Shown: piece after piece, positions 7,295 to 16,279 of the stretch
Layout of the letters: every line of letters starts with the position of its first letter
Position numbering within the stretch: the stretch's first letter is position 1
NCBI RefSeq assembly: GCF_014205765.1
Contig: NZ_JACIIZ010000002.1
Location: 310,001-374,000, forward strand
Direction of reading: 5' to 3'
Source of the DNA: Nitrospirillum iridis
Lineage (GTDB): Bacteria > Pseudomonadota > Alphaproteobacteria > Azospirillales > Azospirillaceae
Length of the DNA: 64,000 nt
Translations under genes and position numbers: made by a program
The notes under the pieces: generated by a model
Database searches by the model: none
What the model was told of the DNA's origin: nothing
Seen by the model: the letters and a program-made list of their open reading frames with translations, nothing else

Positions 7295-9202
7295 ATGACC
7301 AACGGCCAGTCCCCTTTTTCCATCCCCGCCCCCCGCGCGACAACGTCCACCCAGCACCAGCGCATCCAAGCGCTGATCAGCCAGGCGCTGACATTCCAGA
7401 GCCGGGGCCAACTGCACGAGGCGGAGCAACTGCTGACCCAGGTGCTGGCGGTGGACCCGGCGGAACCGGACGCCTTGCAGCTGATGGGCCTGATCGCCAA
7501 GCGCAATGGTCGCCTGGAAGAGGCGGAACGGCTGCTGCGCCACTCATTGGTGGTGAACAGCCGCCAGCCGCATGTGAACTACAATTTGGGCAATCTGTTG
7601 AAGGACACCGGCCGCCCGGCCGAGGCGATGCCCTTCTATGAGAAGGCCATCCTGTACAAGGCCGACTATGTCGAGGCCTACACCAACCGCGCCGAATGCC
7701 TGGTGGCCTTGGCGCAGAAGGAACCCCCGCCTTCCGCCCGCCGGCTGCTGGAAACCGCCCTGCCCCTGTATCGGCGGGCCCTGCACCTGGAACCGGACCA
7801 CGTCGCGGCCCGTGTGGGCATGGCCGAGGCCCTTCTGCAGCTGGACCAGGCGGAGGAGGCGGAGACGCTGCTGCGCGCCGGGCTGGCCCGCCGCCCCAAC
7901 GATTTCTACCTGAACAACAGCCTGGGCACGGCGCTGCGGACGCAGCAACGCTTCGAGGAAGCGGCGCCGCACCTCAAGCGGGCGGCGGATCTGGCACCGG
8001 AGCATTGGCAAATCTGGCTGAACCTGGGCAACACCCTGCTGGCGCTGGGCCAACTGGACGAGGCCATCGCCTGCCTGAAGAAGGTGGTGGTGCTGAACCC
8101 AACGAATTACGACGCCCAGAATGCCCTTAACCAGGCGCTGTGGGAGACGGGGCAGCACGCGCTGCTGCTGAACTCCTATGAATGGGCCAAGCAGCAGCGC
8201 CCCGACGATCCCGATCTGCTGGAGATGACGGCGGAGGCGAACATCCTGTTCAGCCGCTATGACCTGGCGGAGGCCAACTTGGACGCGGCGGCGGCACTGC
8301 GGCCGGAGTCGCCCTCGCTGCCGCGCCTGCGCGCCAGGCTGCGCATGGCCCAGAACCGGATGGAAGAAGCACTGGACGCCGCGCGCCAGGGCTTGGCCGC
8401 CGACCCCGCCGACCCCCGCCTGCTGCACCGCGTGGCGGAGGCGTCCCTGCGCCTGGACCGCCCGGCCGACGCGCTGGAGGCCGCCCGCCGCTTGGGCGCC
8501 GTGGTGCGGGACAGCCAGTTCGCCGTGGCCTTCGAGGCGACGGCCCACCGCCTGATGGGCCAACCCGATCCGCGCGGCCTCTATGATTACGACCGCTTCG
8601 TCCAGGCGGCCGACCTGGCCCCGCCGCCGGGCTATGCCGATCTGGCCGCCTTTCACGCCGACCTGATGACCGCGCTGGACGCCCAGCACGTCGCGACGCA
8701 TGAGCCCATCGAGCAGACGCTGCGCCACGGCACCCAGACGCGCGAGAACCTGTTCACCCGTGTCGGCGCCGCCCCGGCCATCCAGGGGCTGCGCGACAGC
8801 ATCCTGGCCGCGGCCCGGCGCTATGTCGCGGCCCTGCCGGACGATGGCGACCATCCCTTCCTAAGGCGCAAGGGGCAGGCCTTGCACTGGGCCGGGTCGT
8901 GGTCGGCGCGGCTGCGCGACCAGGGCTATCACACGGATCATATCCACCCCGAGGGCTGGATCAGCGGCTGCTATTATGTGGACCTGCCCGACGTGGTGGC
9001 CGACGCGGAGGCCAAGCAAGGGTGGATCACCTTCGGCGCCATCAACCTGGGCGGCGGACCCACCCGCCCTTGGGAACGGGCCATCCAGCCACGGCCGGGC
9101 CTGCTGGTGCTATTCCCCAGCTATATGTGGCACGGCACCATTCCCTTCCGCAGCGCGCAGACGCGCACCACCGTGGCGTTCGACATCGGCGGGCGGGCGT
9201 AA
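7295..9202 (+). CDS. TPR-repeat protein with C-terminal putative 2OG-Fe(II) oxygenase domain
   Basis: A 635-residue protein on the ATG at 7295. About residues 20-420 are tandem tetratricopeptide repeats (LMGLIAKRNGRLEEAERLLRH, NLGNLLKDTGRPAEAMPFYEKA in two stretches, and several degenerate copies). The C-terminal 150 residues match the 2OG-Fe(II)_Oxy_5 type, with a plausible iron triad in H546-T-D548 and H613 (SYMWHGT) and R624 as the 2-oxoglutarate anchor. Proteins of this build often follow TonB receptor genes in Caulobacter- and Sphingomonas-like bacteria. The substrate is unknown. An alternative ATG at 7220 would add 25 residues that look noncoding and contain the terminator-like hairpin; neither start has a good Shine-Dalgarno sequence. 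Confidence 0.75.
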   Translation: MTNGQSPFSIPAPRATTSTQHQRIQALISQALTFQSRGQLHEAEQLLTQVLAVDPAEPDALQLMGLIAKRNGRLEEAERLLRHSLVVNSRQPHVNYNLGNLLKDTGRPAEAMPFYEKAILYKADYVEAYTNRAECLVALAQKEPPPSARRLLETALPLYRRALHLEPDHVAARVGMAEALLQLDQAEEAETLLRAGLARRPNDFYLNNSLGTALRTQQRFEEAAPHLKRAADLAPEHWQIWLNLGNTLLALGQLDEAIACLKKVVVLNPTNYDAQNALNQALWETGQHALLLNSYEWAKQQRPDDPDLLEMTAEANILFSRYDLAEANLDAAAALRPESPSLPRLRARLRMAQNRMEEALDAARQGLAADPADPRLLHRVAEASLRLDRPADALEAARRLGAVVRDSQFAVAFEATAHRLMGQPDPRGLYDYDRFVQAADLAPPPGYADLAAFHADLMTALDAQHVATHEPIEQTLRHGTQTRENLFTRVGAAPAIQGLRDSILAAARRYVAALPDDGDHPFLRRKGQALHWAGSWSARLRDQGYHTDHIHPEGWISGCYYVDLPDVVADAEAKQGWITFGAINLGGGPTRPWERAIQPRPGLLVLFPSYMWHGTIPFRSAQTRTTVAFDIGGRA

Positions 9203-9219
9203 GGTCGCACCCGCCGGTG

Positions 9220-9243
9220 GGGCGGCACAGATGCCCGTTTTTT
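9220..9243 (+). terminator. Possible weak terminator after the TPR/2OG oxygenase gene
   Basis: GGGC (9220-9223) can pair with GCCC (9233-9236), directly followed by a run of six T (9238-9243). An alternative larger fold pairs 9219-9227-type GGGCGGCAC with GTGCTGCCC downstream, which would bury the T run in its loop. The short stem makes this a low-confidence call. Confidence 0.3.
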
Positions 9244-9363
9244 GTGCTGCCCAAAAAAGATGCTGCAACGCACTTTAACGATTGCCGTCAATGATGGTAC
9301 CGTGGCTTCCGACAGGGCACCGGGGGCTATGGGTCGCCATCGCTTCCGCGAACAGGGGAAGTC

Positions 9364-12300
9364 ATGAGCATCCACGTCGCCATCAATCACAAGACAAGCT
9401 ACCACTACGACCGGTTGGTGAACCTGGGGGCCCAGCTGGTCCGCCTGCGGCCGGCGCCCCATTGCCGCACGCCGATCCTTTCCTACTCGCTGAAGGTGAC
9501 GCCCAAGCAGCATTTCCTGAACTGGCAGCAGGATCCGCAGTCCAACTGGCTGGCCCGGCTGGTCTTCCCCGAAAAGACGGAGGAATTCACGCTGGAGGTG
9601 GACCTGGTGGCCGATATGGCGGTCATCAACCCCTTCGACTTCTTCCTGGAGCCGGCGGCGGAGAAGTTCCCCTTCAGCTATGAGCCCTGGCTGGCGAAGG
9701 ACCTGAAACCCTTCCTGGAAGCCGATGAGCCGGGCCCCCTGGTCAGCGCCCTGCTGGCCGGAGTCGACCTCACACCCACCGGCACGGTGGCGTTCCTGGC
9801 CGACCTGAACCTGAAGCTGCAACAGCGCATCGGCTACGTCATCCGGCTGGAGCCGGGGGTGCAGACGCCGGAGGAAACGTTGGGCCTGGGCACCGGGTCC
9901 TGCCGGGACACCGCCTGGCTGCTGGTCCAAGTCCTGCGCAACCTGGGCTTGGCCGCCCGTTTCGCCTCGGGCTACCTGGTGCAGCTGGTGGCCGACCAGA
10001 AGCCGCTGGAGGGCCCGGACGGCCCCACCGCTGACTTCACCGACCTGCACGCCTGGACGGAGGTGTACCTGCCCGGCGCCGGCTGGATCGGCCTGGACCC
10101 CACCTCCGGTCTGTTCGCCGGCGAGGGGCACATTCCCCTGGCCTGCACGCCGGACCCCTTCTCCGCCGCGCCGGTGACCGGCGGCCTGGACCCTTGCGAA
10201 GTGACCTTCGAACACGCGATGTCGGTCACCCGCATCCGTGAGCAACCCCGCACCACCAAGCCCTATACCCCGGACCAGTGGGGCGCCATCGACCGCCTGG
10301 GCCACCAGGTGGACCGCGAGATCGTGGACGGCGACATCCGCCTGACCATGGGTGGCGAGCCCACCTTCATCTCCATCGACGACATGGATGGGGCGGAGTG
10401 GAACACGGCGGCGCTGGGGCCGACCAAGCGACTGCTGTCCGGCGATCTGATCCGCCGCCTGCAGGCCCGTTACGCGCAGGGTGGTCTGCTGCATTTCGGT
10501 CAGGGCAAATGGTACCCGGGCGAAAGCTTGCCGCGTTGGGCCCTGCAGCTGTATTGGCGGCGGGATGGCGACGCGCTGTGGACCCACGCGGAATACCTGG
10601 CGGATGAGCGGCGCCATTACGGCTATGGCGTGGCCGAGTCCGAACGGTTCATCCGGCGCTTGGCGGAGCGGTTGGGCATCGACCCGGATTACGCCCGTGG
10701 CGCCTTCGAGGATCCCTGGCATTACATCCGCAAGGAACGCGAACTGCCGGTGAACGTCGATCCCTTCGACAGCAAGCTGGATGACGTGGAGGAGAGGACG
10801 CGCCTGGCCAAGGTGTTCGAGACCGGGCTGGGCAACCCCATTGGCTACGCCCTGCCGATCAGCCGCCGGCATGAGGCGACGGGCCCGGTCTGGCTGTCCA
10901 GCGCCTGGGCCGTGCGCACCGACCGGCTGGTGCTGGCACCGGGCGACAGCCCCATCGGCTTTCGCCTGCCCCTGGGCTCCCTGCCCTGGGTCGACAGCAC
11001 TGATCGCGTCTACAGCTATGAGCAGGATCCCTTCGACAGCCGGCCGGAACTGCCGTCGCGCGAGCAGCTGGAACAGCAGATGGCGCTGCGCAAGGGCCAG
11101 ACGGAGCCGCTGAGCCAGCGCTCCATGGCCGACGTGCGCGATCCCGTGCCGGAAAAGGGCAGCAGCGCCTGGTGGGTGGTGCGCACCGCGCTGTGCGTCC
11201 AACCGCGTGACGGCCGGCTTTACATCTTCATGCCGCCCACCAGCTATCTGGAGGACTGGATCGAGCTGGTGACCCAGATCGAGGCCACCTGTGTGGATTT
11301 GGATTTGGCCGTCGTGCTGGAGGGCTATCCCCCGCCGCGCGACCCGCGCATCAACAGCATCGCCGTGACCCCGGATCCGGGCGTCATCGAGGTCAACGTC
11401 CACCCGGCGGCCAATTGGCAGGACCTGGTCTACACCACGACCACCCTCTATGAGGACGCGCGCCAGACCCGGCTGGGCACGGAGAAGTTCGCGCTCGATG
11501 GCCGCCATGTCGGCACCGGCGGCGGCAACCATGTGGTGGTGGGGGGCCCCACCGCCGCCGACAGCCCCTTCCTGCGCCGGCCGGACGTGCTGCGCTCGCT
11601 GCTGACCTATTTCCAGAACCACCCCAGCCTGTCCTATCTGTTCAGCACCATGTTCATCGGGCCGACCAGCCAGCACCCCCGGGTGGACGAAGCGCGGCAC
11701 GAAACCCTGTATGAGCTGGAAATCGCCTTCCGCGAGCTGGATCGCGCCGGCCCCAACCCGCCGCCTTGGCTGGTGGACCGGGCCCTGCGCCACCTGCTGG
11801 TGGACGTGCAGGGCAACACCCACCGGTCCGAATTCTGCATCGACAAGCTGTACAGCCCCGACAGTTCCACCGGCCGCTTGGGCCTGGTGGAGCTCCGCAG
11901 CTTCGAGATGCCGCCGCACGCGCAGATGAGCCTGGTGCAGCAGCTGCTGTTGCGCACCCTGATCGCCTGGTTCTGGCGGGAACCCTATCGTGCCGGCCTG
12001 GTGCGCTGGGGCACCAAGCTGCACGACCGCTTCCTGCTGCCCCAGTTCGTGACCCAGGACATCCAGGACGTGGTGGCGGAATTGCGTGAGGCGGGCTATG
12101 GCTTCGAAGAAAGCTGGTTCGCGCCGCACCTGAACTTCCGCTTCCCCAAGATCGGATCCGTGAGCCAGCGCAGCCTGACGCTGGAATTGCGCACGGCGCT
12201 GGAGCCATGGAACGTCCTGGGCGAGGAGCCGGGCGGCGGCGGCACGGTGCGCTATGTCGACAGCAGCCTGGAACGTATCCAGGTGCGGATGAGCGGCATG

Positions 12301-12681
12301 GTGGGCGATCGGTACGCCGTCACCTGCAATGGCCGCCGCATCCCCCTGCACCCCACGGGCACGGAAGGGGAGTATGTGGCGGCGGTGCGGTATCGCGCTT
12401 GGCAACCGCCCGGATGCCTGCATCCGACTATCCCCGTGCATACGCCCTTGGTATTCGATATTTTGGATTTGTGGACCGAACGGTCCGTCGGCGGTTGCAC
12501 CTATCACGTCGCCCATCCAGGAGGGCGCAACTTCACCACCTTCCCGGTCAATGCCAATGAGGCCGAAGGACGCCGGCTGGCGCGCTTCACCCCATTCGGG
12601 CATACACCAGGTCCCATGACCATCCCGCCCGAAACACGGAACCCGGATTATCCCATGACCCTGGATCTCAGACTTGGCTGA
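9364..12681 (+). CDS. Transglutaminase-like / DUF2126 protein
   Basis: An 1105-residue protein. The N-terminal 290 residues are a bacterial transglutaminase-like cysteine-protease fold with a complete triad: C180 (GSCRDTAW), H229 (TDLHAWTEVYLPG) and D245 (WIGLDPTSG). The remaining 800 residues are the DUF2126 domain, with segments such as MGGEPTFISIDD, QGKWYPGESLPRWAL, GGGNHVVVGGPT, STMFIGPTSQHPR and HNRSEFCID-like (THRSEFCID). It is the first gene of a tight operon with an ATP-grasp/alpha-E protein and a second transglutaminase. Published comparative genomics places such sets among predicted amidoligase/peptidase systems that make or process peptide-like products; no substrate is known. GGGGAAG sits just before the ATG. 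Confidence 0.88.
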   Translation: MSIHVAINHKTSYHYDRLVNLGAQLVRLRPAPHCRTPILSYSLKVTPKQHFLNWQQDPQSNWLARLVFPEKTEEFTLEVDLVADMAVINPFDFFLEPAAEKFPFSYEPWLAKDLKPFLEADEPGPLVSALLAGVDLTPTGTVAFLADLNLKLQQRIGYVIRLEPGVQTPEETLGLGTGSCRDTAWLLVQVLRNLGLAARFASGYLVQLVADQKPLEGPDGPTADFTDLHAWTEVYLPGAGWIGLDPTSGLFAGEGHIPLACTPDPFSAAPVTGGLDPCEVTFEHAMSVTRIREQPRTTKPYTPDQWGAIDRLGHQVDREIVDGDIRLTMGGEPTFISIDDMDGAEWNTAALGPTKRLLSGDLIRRLQARYAQGGLLHFGQGKWYPGESLPRWALQLYWRRDGDALWTHAEYLADERRHYGYGVAESERFIRRLAERLGIDPDYARGAFEDPWHYIRKERELPVNVDPFDSKLDDVEERTRLAKVFETGLGNPIGYALPISRRHEATGPVWLSSAWAVRTDRLVLAPGDSPIGFRLPLGSLPWVDSTDRVYSYEQDPFDSRPELPSREQLEQQMALRKGQTEPLSQRSMADVRDPVPEKGSSAWWVVRTALCVQPRDGRLYIFMPPTSYLEDWIELVTQIEATCVDLDLAVVLEGYPPPRDPRINSIAVTPDPGVIEVNVHPAANWQDLVYTTTTLYEDARQTRLGTEKFALDGRHVGTGGGNHVVVGGPTAADSPFLRRPDVLRSLLTYFQNHPSLSYLFSTMFIGPTSQHPRVDEARHETLYELEIAFRELDRAGPNPPPWLVDRALRHLLVDVQGNTHRSEFCIDKLYSPDSSTGRLGLVELRSFEMPPHAQMSLVQQLLLRTLIAWFWREPYRAGLVRWGTKLHDRFLLPQFVTQDIQDVVAELREAGYGFEESWFAPHLNFRFPKIGSVSQRSLTLELRTALEPWNVLGEEPGGGGTVRYVDSSLERIQVRMSGMVGDRYAVTCNGRRIPLHPTGTEGEYVAAVRYRAWQPPGCLHPTIPVHTPLVFDILDLWTERSVGGCTYHVAHPGGRNFTTFPVNANEAEGRRLARFTPFGHTPGPMTIPPETRNPDYPMTLDLRLG

Positions 12682-12688
12682 ATAGGAT

Positions 12689-15232
12689 TTGGCTGAGCCC
12701 CCCAAACAGCCGCCCGAACAGCCGTCGCTGTTCAGCGACGCCGGCGACCTTGGCTACGGCACCGGTCCCATCTTTGACGAGATGGTGACCGGCACGGGGC
12801 AGTTGCGTCCGCATTGGCAACAGTTCTTCGCCGCCCACGGCCCCTTCACGCCGGAGCAGATGGCGGTGAAGTGGGCGGCGGCGCGCCAACGGCTGTTCCT
12901 GAACGGCGTCACCTTCAATTCCTACCGTGACCCGCAGGGGACCGAACGGCCCTGGCCGCTGGATCCCGTACCCCTGCTGATCTCCTCCGTGGAGTGGCGG
13001 GCCATCAGCGCCGGCCTGGTGCAGCGCGCGCGTCTGACCGAACAGGTGCTGGCCGATTTCTACGGCCCCCAGACGCTGCTGGCGGATGGCACCGTCCCGC
13101 CCTCGCTGCTGTATGCCGACCCCGGCTATCTGCGGGCCTGCCAGGGGCTCGACGTTCCGGGCGGGCGGCGCCTGCTGCTGTTCGCCGCCGATCTGGTGCG
13201 CGACGGCGACGGCCAGTGGCGGGTCCTGACCTGCCGGACGGAGGCGCCAACCGGCGCCGGCTACGCCCTGGAAAACCGGGCGGTGTTGAGCCAGACCCTG
13301 GCCGATCCCTTCCGGGCCTGCAATGTCGAGCGCCTGACATCCTTTTTCGAGACGCTGCGCGCCTCCCTGGCGCGGTCCGCACCGCAATGCTCGGGCGTGG
13401 ACGGCCATCCCCGCGCGGTGCTGCTGACCCCCGGTCCGTTCAACGAGGCCTATTTCGAGCATGCCTATCTCGCCCGCCACCTGCGCATGACCCTGGCGGA
13501 GGGGGCGGACATGGTGGTGCGCGACCAGGCCGTCTACCTCAAGACACTGGCCGGGTTGGAACGGGTGGACGTCATCCTGCACCGGGTGGACGACGCCTTC
13601 TGCGACCCGCTGGAGCTGCGTGTGGACAGCGCCTTGGGCGTGCCGGGCCTGTTGCAGGCGGTGCGCGCCGGATCGGTGGCGGTGGTCAACGCCCTGGGAT
13701 CCGGCATGGCGGAGAGCATGGCCCTGCTGTCCCACATGCCGGCGCTGAGCCAGCGCCTGTTGGGCGAGGAGCTGCTGTTGCCCAACGTCCAGACATATTG
13801 GGGTGGCGACCCGGCGCAGCGGGAGATCCTGCTGTCGCAGTTGGACCAAATGGTGGTGCGCCCGGCCTTTTCCAGCCTGGCTGGCCAGGTGGCCAATGGG
13901 CCGGATCTGGAAGAGGACGCCCGCGACGATCTGGCCGCCCGCATCCGCGCCCGGCCGCAGAACTGGGCCGGCCAGGTGCCGGTGGCCCCCTCGACCGCGC
14001 CCCTGTGGCGCGACGGGCGGGTGGAACCCCGTCCCCTGGTGGTGCGCGCCTTCGTGTGCGCCAACGGCGAAGGGGGCTGGACCGTCATGCCCGGCGGCCT
14101 GGTGCGCATCAGCGCCGACTCCCGTCACGCCGCCGTCTCCTTGCAGGAGGGCGGCGGTTCCAAGGATTTGTGGATCGTGGGATCGGAGCGGCCGGGCACG
14201 GTCCGCCGCCTGATCACCACCCCGCCCGATGGCGCGCGGGAGCCCAGCCCCGTGCCGGGCAACCTGCCCAGCCGCGCCGCCGATCATCTCTTCTGGGTGG
14301 GCCGCTATGCCGAACGGGCGGCCGCGGCCGTGCGCCTGCTGCGCGGCGCCACCCTGCGCCTGTCCGACGACAGCCGCCCGTCCGCACGGGAAGAGCTGTC
14401 CCCCTTGCTGCGCCTCATGGGCCGCGCCACCCTCATCCCGCAGGAAATCGCCCAGCTGCCCGACAGTGACGCGCTGCGCGGCATGCGCCAGGCGCTTGAG
14501 ATCGTTGTCGACCCCGCCAACCCGGGCGGCTTGGTGGCCGCCACCGCCCGCCTGCGCCGCGCCATGGGCAGCGTGCGTGACCGCCTGCCGTCCGACACCC
14601 GCCAGGTGCTGAGCCGGCTGGACGCCATCGGCGGTGCCCTGGTAAAGGCGGACCGCCCCGCCCTGGCCTTGCTGCTGGATGATTTCAGCCAGGTGCTGGC
14701 GGCGCAAACCGGCCTGGAACTGGACAGCATGCCGCGTGGCGCGGGCTGGCGCTTCCTGGTGCTGGGCCGCCGGCTGGAACGGTCCATCGACAGCGTGGAG
14801 CGGCTGCAGGCCGCCGGCGTGGTCAGTGAGCGGGCGGACGCCGCCACGCTGGAGGTGCTGCTGGAACTGGCGGAGGCCGGTCCCGCCTATCGCGAACGCT
14901 TTCCCGTGGGCGTGCAGCGCGAGGCGGCGCTTAGCCTGCTGCTCACCGATCCGGAACATCCCCATTCCCTGCTGTTTCAGCTGGATACCGTGCGTCGTCA
15001 GGTCGGCCGCCTGCCGGCCCTGCCCGCCTTCGGCAGCGCCACCGACACCGATCCCCTGGCCCGCCTGGCCGATCAGGTGGCCCAGGCCAGTTATCGCTTG
15101 CAGGACCTGGCATTGACCCGCGACATGGGATTGCTGAGCGCCACCTTGTTCCAGTTGGGCTGGTCGCTGCCGGCCATGTCCAACCTGCTGTCCCAGGCCT
15201 ATTTCAGCCATGTCCATGCCCGTGCCGCCTGA
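12689..15232 (+). CDS. Circularly permuted ATP-grasp protein fused to alpha-E domain
   Basis: An 847-residue fusion. Residues 30-480 match the circularly permuted ATP-grasp type 2 family (COG2308), with FDEM, the RPHWQ segment, NGVTFNSYRDPQG, LYADPGYLRACQG, TEAPTGAGYALENR, and LHRVDDAFCDPLE. From about residue 526, LPSRAADHLFWVGRYAERA opens an alpha-E (DUF403/COG2307) domain that runs to the C terminus. These are often separate adjacent genes, so the fusion is notable. ATP-grasp enzymes form amide bonds through an acyl-phosphate; the alpha-E domain has no known activity. The start is uncertain: TTG at 12689 directly follows an in-frame stop at 12683 and gives the expected N terminus; the first ATG is at 12782 and would cut into the conserved region. 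It follows the previous gene by 7 bases. Confidence 0.85.
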   Translation: MAEPPKQPPEQPSLFSDAGDLGYGTGPIFDEMVTGTGQLRPHWQQFFAAHGPFTPEQMAVKWAAARQRLFLNGVTFNSYRDPQGTERPWPLDPVPLLISSVEWRAISAGLVQRARLTEQVLADFYGPQTLLADGTVPPSLLYADPGYLRACQGLDVPGGRRLLLFAADLVRDGDGQWRVLTCRTEAPTGAGYALENRAVLSQTLADPFRACNVERLTSFFETLRASLARSAPQCSGVDGHPRAVLLTPGPFNEAYFEHAYLARHLRMTLAEGADMVVRDQAVYLKTLAGLERVDVILHRVDDAFCDPLELRVDSALGVPGLLQAVRAGSVAVVNALGSGMAESMALLSHMPALSQRLLGEELLLPNVQTYWGGDPAQREILLSQLDQMVVRPAFSSLAGQVANGPDLEEDARDDLAARIRARPQNWAGQVPVAPSTAPLWRDGRVEPRPLVVRAFVCANGEGGWTVMPGGLVRISADSRHAAVSLQEGGGSKDLWIVGSERPGTVRRLITTPPDGAREPSPVPGNLPSRAADHLFWVGRYAERAAAAVRLLRGATLRLSDDSRPSAREELSPLLRLMGRATLIPQEIAQLPDSDALRGMRQALEIVVDPANPGGLVAATARLRRAMGSVRDRLPSDTRQVLSRLDAIGGALVKADRPALALLLDDFSQVLAAQTGLELDSMPRGAGWRFLVLGRRLERSIDSVERLQAAGVVSERADAATLEVLLELAEAGPAYRERFPVGVQREAALSLLLTDPEHPHSLLFQLDTVRRQVGRLPALPAFGSATDTDPLARLADQVAQASYRLQDLALTRDMGLLSATLFQLGWSLPAMSNLLSQAYFSHVHARAA

Positions 15233-16262
15233 GCCCTCATTCCCAGTATCCGGGCCTGAATCGGCGTCTGTCCCGGGAACCTCCGCGTCCCGCGCACCCG
15301 TTCGCTACCGCTGCCGCCACACCACGCGCTACAGCTACACGGTACAGGTCGTCTCATCCCAGCTGATCGCCCATCTGGCGCCGCGGGCGGTCCCGGGGCA
15401 GCGGGCCAGGGTGCTTGACATGGTGATCGACCCCGCCCCTGCGGTGATCGCGGAACGGCGGGATTGGCTGGGCAACCCCGTCGCCTATATCGCCATCGAC
15501 ACCCCGCATCTGGATCTCTCGGTGACGGTGGAACTCGACGTGACGCTGACGCCGCAACGGCCGCCGGACCTGGAGGCCACCCCCGCGTGGGAACGGATCG
15601 TGGCGACCGCGCCGGCGGTGCTGGCGGTGGCGGAGTTTCTGGAATCCTCGCCGCGCCTGCCCCTGCCCAGCCCCGACCTGGCGGCCTTCGCCGCCAGCTG
15701 CTTTCCCGCCGGCCGGCCCGTGGGCGCCGGCGCCTTCGATCTGATGGCGCGCATCCACGCCGATTTCGCCTTCGACTCCAACGCCACCAGCGTGACCACG
15801 CCGGTCCTGGAGGTGTTGAGCCTGAAACGCGGCGTCTGCCAGGACTTCGCCCATGTGATGATCGGCGCGTTGCGCGCCCTGGGCCTGCCCGCCCGATATG
15901 TCAGCGGCTATCTGCGCACCCTGCCGCCACCGGGCCAGCCGCGCCTGCAAGGCGCCGACGCCAGCCATGCCTGGGCGCAGGTATGGTGTGGCCCAGCCGC
16001 CGGCTGGGTGGATATGGATCCCACCAACGACACGCTGATCGACCGCAATCACATCACCTTGGCCTATGGCCGCGACTATGAGGACGTCTGCCCGCTGAGC
16101 GGCGTCATCCTGGGCGGCGACGCCCACGCCCTTTACGTCAGCGTCGATGTCGAGGAATGGGACGATTCGCCCCCCCCGTGCGCGCGCCGGGAAGCCCCGG
16201 AGACGGAGGCAACGCAGTCGCAACAAGACGACTGGCAAGGCCAAAGCCAGACGTGCGGATGA
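15210..16262 (+). CDS. Transglutaminase-like cysteine protease family protein
   Basis: A 350-residue protein with an N-terminal beta-sandwich-like region (HTTRYSYTVQVVSSQLIAHLAPR) and a transglutaminase-like catalytic domain with C210 (RGVCQDFAHVMIGALRALGLPARYV, split), H253 (ASHAWAQVW) and D268/D270 (WVDMDPTN). It overlaps the end of the ATP-grasp gene by 23 bases, so it is translationally coupled and is the third gene of the operon. The two transglutaminase proteins could cut, or form isopeptide bonds in, the product of the ATP-grasp ligase; this is inference from context. The proline/serine-rich first 28 residues look disordered. The first ATG is used; a second lies two codons on. Confidence 0.87.
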   Translation: MSMPVPPEPSFPVSGPESASVPGTSASRAPVRYRCRHTTRYSYTVQVVSSQLIAHLAPRAVPGQRARVLDMVIDPAPAVIAERRDWLGNPVAYIAIDTPHLDLSVTVELDVTLTPQRPPDLEATPAWERIVATAPAVLAVAEFLESSPRLPLPSPDLAAFAASCFPAGRPVGAGAFDLMARIHADFAFDSNATSVTTPVLEVLSLKRGVCQDFAHVMIGALRALGLPARYVSGYLRTLPPPGQPRLQGADASHAWAQVWCGPAAGWVDMDPTNDTLIDRNHITLAYGRDYEDVCPLSGVILGGDAHALYVSVDVEEWDDSPPPCARREAPETEATQSQQDDWQGQSQTCG

Positions 16263-16279
16263 TCAGCACGGCGACCGGC

